Assembly (NCBI GenBank): GCA_007116765.1
Contig: SKHV01000014.1
Location: 1 to 17,178, forward strand
DNA length: 17,178 nucleotides
DNA from: Prolixibacteraceae bacterium
GTDB lineage: Bacteria; Bacteroidota; Bacteroidia; Bacteroidales; Prolixibacteraceae
Direction: 5' to 3'
How positions within the stretch are numbered: position 1 is the first letter of the stretch; every line of letters starts with the position of its first letter. Under the pieces are notes generated by a model, which saw only the letters and a program-made list of their open reading frames with translations, was not told where the DNA came from and did no database searches. Below are positions 14,069 to 17,178 of the stretch, one piece after another. The position numbers and the translations under genes were made by a program.

Positions 14069-15049
14069 ATGAATCCAGTAATTGTAATTCTCATTTTAGT
14101 GGCACTTTTTGTAGTAGTATTTGCCGCTGCCGGTATCCGCATTGTTCAACAATCGCAAACCATGATTATTGAACGATTGGGAAAATACCACCGCACCCTC
14201 ACATCGGGGTTCAACATCATTATACCCCTGTTTGACCGTCCCCGCCAAATTACATGGCGATATGTTCGCGAAGATTACGACGGGCGAAGTCTTGTTGTTT
14301 TCAAGACAAAGGACAGGATTGACCTGCGTGAAACCGTTTACGACTTTCCGCGCCAAAATGTAATTACCAAAGACAATGTAGGCACTGAAATCAACGCCCT
14401 GCTTTATTTCCAGATTATGGATCCGGTGAAAGCTGTTTACGAAATCGAAAACCTGCCCAATGCCATTGAGAAACTCACGCAAACCACATTGAGGAACGTA
14501 ATTGGCGAAATGGATCTCGACGATTCGCTTTCATCGCGCGATACCATCAACAGCAAATTGCGGATTATTCTCGACGATGCCACCAACAAATGGGGCGTTA
14601 AGGTTAACCGCGTGGAATTGCAGGACATTAACCCTCCAAAGGACATACGCGATGCTATGGAGAAACAAATGCGTGCCGAACGCGATCGTCGAGCCAAAAT
14701 ACTTGAAGCCGAAGGATTAAAACAAGCTCAGATACTAGAAGCACAAGGCTACAAAGAATCACAAATCAGCCGGGCAGAAGGTGAAAAGAAATCGGCCATA
14801 CTACGTGCCGAGGGTGAAGCCGAATCGCGCATAAAAGTGGCACAAGCCGAAGCCGAAGCAGTACACAAAATTAAAGATGCCGTTGCAAAAGACGGAGACC
14901 CAATTCAATACATGGTAGCCATAAAATACATCGAAACCCTGCAAAACATGGTGTCGGGCGAAGATACCAAAACCGTGTACATGCCCTACGAAGCTACCGG
15001 CGTACTTTCGGCAATTGGCGGAATAAAAGAGTTGCTTCAGCAAAAGTAG
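14069..15049 (+). CDS. SPFH/Band 7 stomatin-like protein (paraslipin/QmcA type)
   Basis: This membrane-anchored scaffold protein forms large oligomers in the membrane. One N-terminal transmembrane helix (about 3-24) is followed by the SPFH domain (about 25-195). That domain contains QSQTMIIERLGKYHRTLTSG, IIPLFDRPR, the YDFPRQNVITKDNV segment (91-104), and the QDINPPKDIRDAMEKQ motif (185-200) typical of paraslipins. A coiled-coil region follows, with repeated EAEG, EAQG, RAEGE and RAEGE units at 213-250, then A/E-rich sequence to about 268. The 326-aa length is normal. The family works with NfeD partners in membrane quality control and fluidity, which fits the gene order. It is the last gene of the nfeD unit, with repeat-rich spacer after it. 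Confidence 0.92.
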   Translation: MNPVIVILILVALFVVVFAAAGIRIVQQSQTMIIERLGKYHRTLTSGFNIIIPLFDRPRQITWRYVREDYDGRSLVVFKTKDRIDLRETVYDFPRQNVITKDNVGTEINALLYFQIMDPVKAVYEIENLPNAIEKLTQTTLRNVIGEMDLDDSLSSRDTINSKLRIILDDATNKWGVKVNRVELQDINPPKDIRDAMEKQMRAERDRRAKILEAEGLKQAQILEAQGYKESQISRAEGEKKSAILRAEGEAESRIKVAQAEAEAVHKIKDAVAKDGDPIQYMVAIKYIETLQNMVSGEDTKTVYMPYEATGVLSAIGGIKELLQQK

Positions 15050-15066
15050 AAATTGATTCGGGATTG

Positions 15067-15134
15067 CAGGTTTGAAAATTTCAGGTTGCAGGTTGCAGGT
15101 TGGTTCCAGGTTGCAGGTTTCAGGTTCCAGGTTT
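15067..15134. repeat. degenerate heptanucleotide tandem array, CAGGTTN
   Basis: CAGGTT recurs at 15082, 15089 and 15096 (7-nt steps). After an 11-nt step it recurs at 15107, 15114, 15121 and 15128, again every 7 nt, with an outlying copy at 15067. The seventh base varies (G, T or C). The array fills the gap between the SPFH gene and the alpha/beta hydrolase gene. No terminator hairpin is evident here. Confidence 0.9.
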
Positions 15135-15184
15135 CTTGCTAATAACCATTGAATTAATAACTTATTGACTTAATGACTTAAATA

Positions 15185-16576
15185 ATGAAAACACTTACTT
15201 TATCACTAATATTAATATTCTCGCTAAGCATGCTAAAAGCACAGGACATAAGCGGGAAATGGCAGGGAACAATTGAATTCCCTGGAGCACAACTAAACAT
15301 AGTCTTCAACATTGAGAAAACCGACGAGGGCTATACCTCAACCCTTGACAGCCCCGACCAAGGTGCTTATGGAATACCGGTAGATAAAACTACAGTGAAT
15401 GGCAACGAATTGAATATTGAAGCTTCGGCATTAACACTCCGTTTTTCAGGAATATTCAATGGAGAGCAAATAGAAGGAACTTTCTCGCAGGCCGGGCTCG
15501 ATATCCCTTTGGTATTAAGCCGTAGAGATTCTGACGAAATTAGCTTAATAAGGTCACAGGAACCTATACCTCCTTTCCCTTATCATTCCGAAGATATTAT
15601 TTTCAGGAACGAAGGAGCCGGAATAAACCTGGCCGGAACCCTTACATTTCCTTCTGAAGGAGGTAAATTTCCCGCAGTAGTGCTTATTTCGGGTAGTGGC
15701 CCGCAAAATCGCGACGAGCAGGTTTTTGGACACAAACCCTTTTTGGTATTATCTGATTATCTCACCCGTAACAGTATTGCCGTGTTGCGTTTCGACGACC
15801 GTGGCTTTGCCCATTCGGAAGGCAACCACAGCACAGCCACCAGCGAAGATTTTGCTACCGATGTGGAAAGTGCAGTGGCCTATTTGAAAACCCGGAAAGA
15901 GATAGACAGCAAAAAAATAGGCCTGATTGGACACAGCGAAGGCGGCTTAATTGCCCCGATGGTTGCTGCCCGGAACAACGAAATTGCTTTTATAGTACTT
16001 TTAGCCGGCCCGGGGATAAGCGGTTTGGAACTTCTCCCCTTGCAGTCAGAACTCATAGCCCGCGCATCGGGAATAAGCGATAATGATATCCAAAAATCGT
16101 TGCACATAAACAAGCAGATTTTTGAAATGGTGAGCCAATCGACTGATATGGAAAAGCTGAAAACGGAACTTACCAAGTTTTTTAAAAATATGCCCCCGGA
16201 AGATTTTCCGGGTGGCAAGCTAAACGACGAAATGATAACGATGCAGGTTAACCAACTGGCTACTCCCTGGATGCGCTACTTTTTGAATTTTAATCCGGCA
16301 ATTTCGCTAGAAAAAGTAAAGTGTCCGGTACTGGCTGCCAATGGCGAAAAAGACCTTCAGGTTCCACCAAAGGAAAACCTAAACACCATTGAAGCAGCCC
16401 TTAAGCGTGGCGGCAATAAAAATGTAAACATTATAGAGTTTCCGGGGCTTAACCACATGTTCCAAGAGTGCGAAACAGGCTCACCGACCGAATACAGCCG
16501 AATTGAGCAAACCTTTGCTCCTGTAGCCCTTGATAAAATAAGCAATTGGATTGTTGAGGTGTCAATAAGTCAGTAG
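15185..16576 (+). CDS. secreted alpha/beta hydrolase (S33-like) with N-terminal beta domain
   Basis: This exported serine hydrolase has a signal peptide at residues 1-19 (SMLKA-Q). Residues about 20-112 form a small beta-rich domain starting DISGKWQGTIEFPG, common on Bacteroidota hydrolases of this type. The alpha/beta-hydrolase core spans about 135-460, with oxyanion-side motif SGSGPQNRDE (169-178). The nucleophile Ser251 is in GHSEGG, and the acid is probably Asp390 in NGEKDLQVP. The catalytic His424 is in GLNHMFQ. A helical lid covers roughly 285-370. The likely activity is esterase or peptidase on a small substrate, not definable further. The stop codon lies inside the first unit of a heptanucleotide array, so the last residues (SISQ) may be repeat-derived. 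Confidence 0.9.
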   Translation: MKTLTLSLILIFSLSMLKAQDISGKWQGTIEFPGAQLNIVFNIEKTDEGYTSTLDSPDQGAYGIPVDKTTVNGNELNIEASALTLRFSGIFNGEQIEGTFSQAGLDIPLVLSRRDSDEISLIRSQEPIPPFPYHSEDIIFRNEGAGINLAGTLTFPSEGGKFPAVVLISGSGPQNRDEQVFGHKPFLVLSDYLTRNSIAVLRFDDRGFAHSEGNHSTATSEDFATDVESAVAYLKTRKEIDSKKIGLIGHSEGGLIAPMVAARNNEIAFIVLLAGPGISGLELLPLQSELIARASGISDNDIQKSLHINKQIFEMVSQSTDMEKLKTELTKFFKNMPPEDFPGGKLNDEMITMQVNQLATPWMRYFLNFNPAISLEKVKCPVLAANGEKDLQVPPKENLNTIEAALKRGGNKNVNIIEFPGLNHMFQECETGSPTEYSRIEQTFAPVALDKISNWIVEVSISQ

Positions 16577-16626
16577 TCAGCAGTGAGCAATCAGCAGTGA
16601 GCAGTCAGTAGTGAGCAGTCAGTAGT
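16571..16626. repeat. heptanucleotide tandem array, (C/G)AG(C/T)A(G/A)T
   Basis: Eight consecutive 7-mers run without a break: CAGTAGT, CAGCAGT, GAGCAAT, CAGCAGT, GAGCAGT, CAGTAGT, GAGCAGT and CAGTAGT. The first contains the TAG stop of the hydrolase gene (16574-16576). More degenerate copies may continue to about 16650. The array shares its 7-nt period with the 15067-15134 array but has a different sequence. Confidence 0.92.
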
Positions 16627-16687
16627 AATTATGTCAATAGTAATCAGTAGACTACGTCTGTTTTATTAATCAAAAAAATTAAAAGAA

Positions 16688-17178
16688 ATGAAAAGAAAAA
16701 AAATCTATTTGGGGCTTATACTGGCAATGCTGGGTTTAATCGGCATGGCCACCATGCTTACAATGGATATTCCTTTACCGGCAGGTGTCGAAGAACTTTT
16801 AAAGGAAAGTTACACTCCTGCACAGATAAAGCTGCTGATATTGATAAATCCAAGTGTTCTTTTATTTGTAGCTGTGGTTGTGGGCACTATATTATACCAG
16901 AAGGTGCATTTGAGGGTGCCTATTGTTGAAAAATGGGTTGGGATCAACAAAGAGCCATTAAATGTGACCGAAATAATTAAATCGGGGGTTATCGGTGTAA
17001 TTATTGCGGGAATCGGTGTGGTTTTGGTGGTGTTATTGTTTAAACCAATGATGCTTGCCGAATACGAAAAACTATCCCAGTCTGTTCAGCCTTCACTTGC
17101 AAACAGATTTTTGTATGGAGGGATTACAGAAGAAATATATCTCAGATTTGGATTGATGACCCTTATTGTGTGGCTAAG
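16688..17178 (+). CDS. CPBP-family intramembrane metalloprotease, 3' end cut by the window
   Basis: The reading frame starts at ATG 16688 (MKRKKIYLGLILAM) and is open to the window edge, giving 163 codons. It shows a basic N-terminus and hydrophobic segments near 7-27, 48-70 and 98-118. The family motif EExxxR follows (Glu148, Glu149, Arg153 in TEEIYLRFG), starting the catalytic helix. The later FxxxH and HxxxN/D motifs would be outside. CPBP proteins (CAAX-prenyl-protease/bacteriocin-immunity relatives) are intramembrane metalloproteases. The spacer before it holds the heptamer array and AT-rich sequence without an obvious promoter. Confidence 0.85.
   Translation, partial: MKRKKIYLGLILAMLGLIGMATMLTMDIPLPAGVEELLKESYTPAQIKLLILINPSVLLFVAVVVGTILYQKVHLRVPIVEKWVGINKEPLNVTEIIKSGVIGVIIAGIGVVLVVLLFKPMMLAEYEKLSQSVQPSLANRFLYGGITEEIYLRFGLMTLIVWL

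Noticed and set aside
16571..16626. CRISPR-like array
   Set aside because: The repeats are 7 nt with no spacers and no cas genes are nearby; it is a simple heptamer tandem array.

Overview
The window looks like a stretch of a Bacteroidota chromosome, most likely order Bacteroidales/Marinilabiliales by gene content. The base composition is moderately AT-rich. Starts generally lack clear Shine-Dalgarno sequences, and several promoters fit the Bacteroidota -33 TTTG / -7 TAnnTTTG pattern (best at 5605-5612, 6787-6794 and 13534-13541). Gene content agrees: a Ser-type sulfatase, several lipoproteins, Gfo/Idh oxidoreductases, a glycine/arginine-tailed RRM protein, an Mrp ATPase without CxxC, and a LytTR domain. 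I see no tRNA, rRNA, CRISPR array, transposase or phage gene. No gene-free stretch exceeds about 180 bases.

Left part (1-7332, all + strand). An XynE-like SGNH esterase lipoprotein is followed by a tight Gfo/Idh oxidoreductase-menC-menE cluster, with a 2-nt gap and then an 8-nt overlap. MenC and MenE catalyse consecutive steps of menaquinone synthesis. Next is an NlpE-N/META lipoprotein followed 10 nt later by an MGMT-fold protein with the catalytic Cys replaced by Ala (PAHRV), probably an alkyltransferase-like DNA-lesion sensor. An Mrp-type Fe-S carrier ATPase follows with its own promoter, then an RRM RNA-binding protein behind a roughly 100-nt leader.

Middle part (7365-10951, - strand). 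A long perfect inverted repeat separates the converging RRM gene from a minus-strand cluster. In transcription order this is a Gfo/Idh oxidoreductase, a TIM-barrel sugar epimerase/isomerase and a 7-TM protein fused to a START-like lipid-binding domain. An inverted-repeat element lies between the first two. A sulfatase gene (11133-12524, +) diverges from this cluster.

Right part (12614-17178, + strand). The most striking segment is 12614-15049. A membrane NfeD protein carries a fused C-terminal LytTR DNA-binding domain, followed by a second, plain NfeD paralogue and a stomatin-like SPFH protein. NfeD and SPFH proteins are known partners in membrane microdomains. The LytTR fusion suggests that the state of the membrane complex is read out directly as transcription, a candidate one-protein membrane-to-DNA signalling device. 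A secreted alpha/beta hydrolase follows, flanked on both sides by different heptanucleotide repeat arrays. The window ends inside a CPBP (CAAX-protease-like) membrane protein gene.
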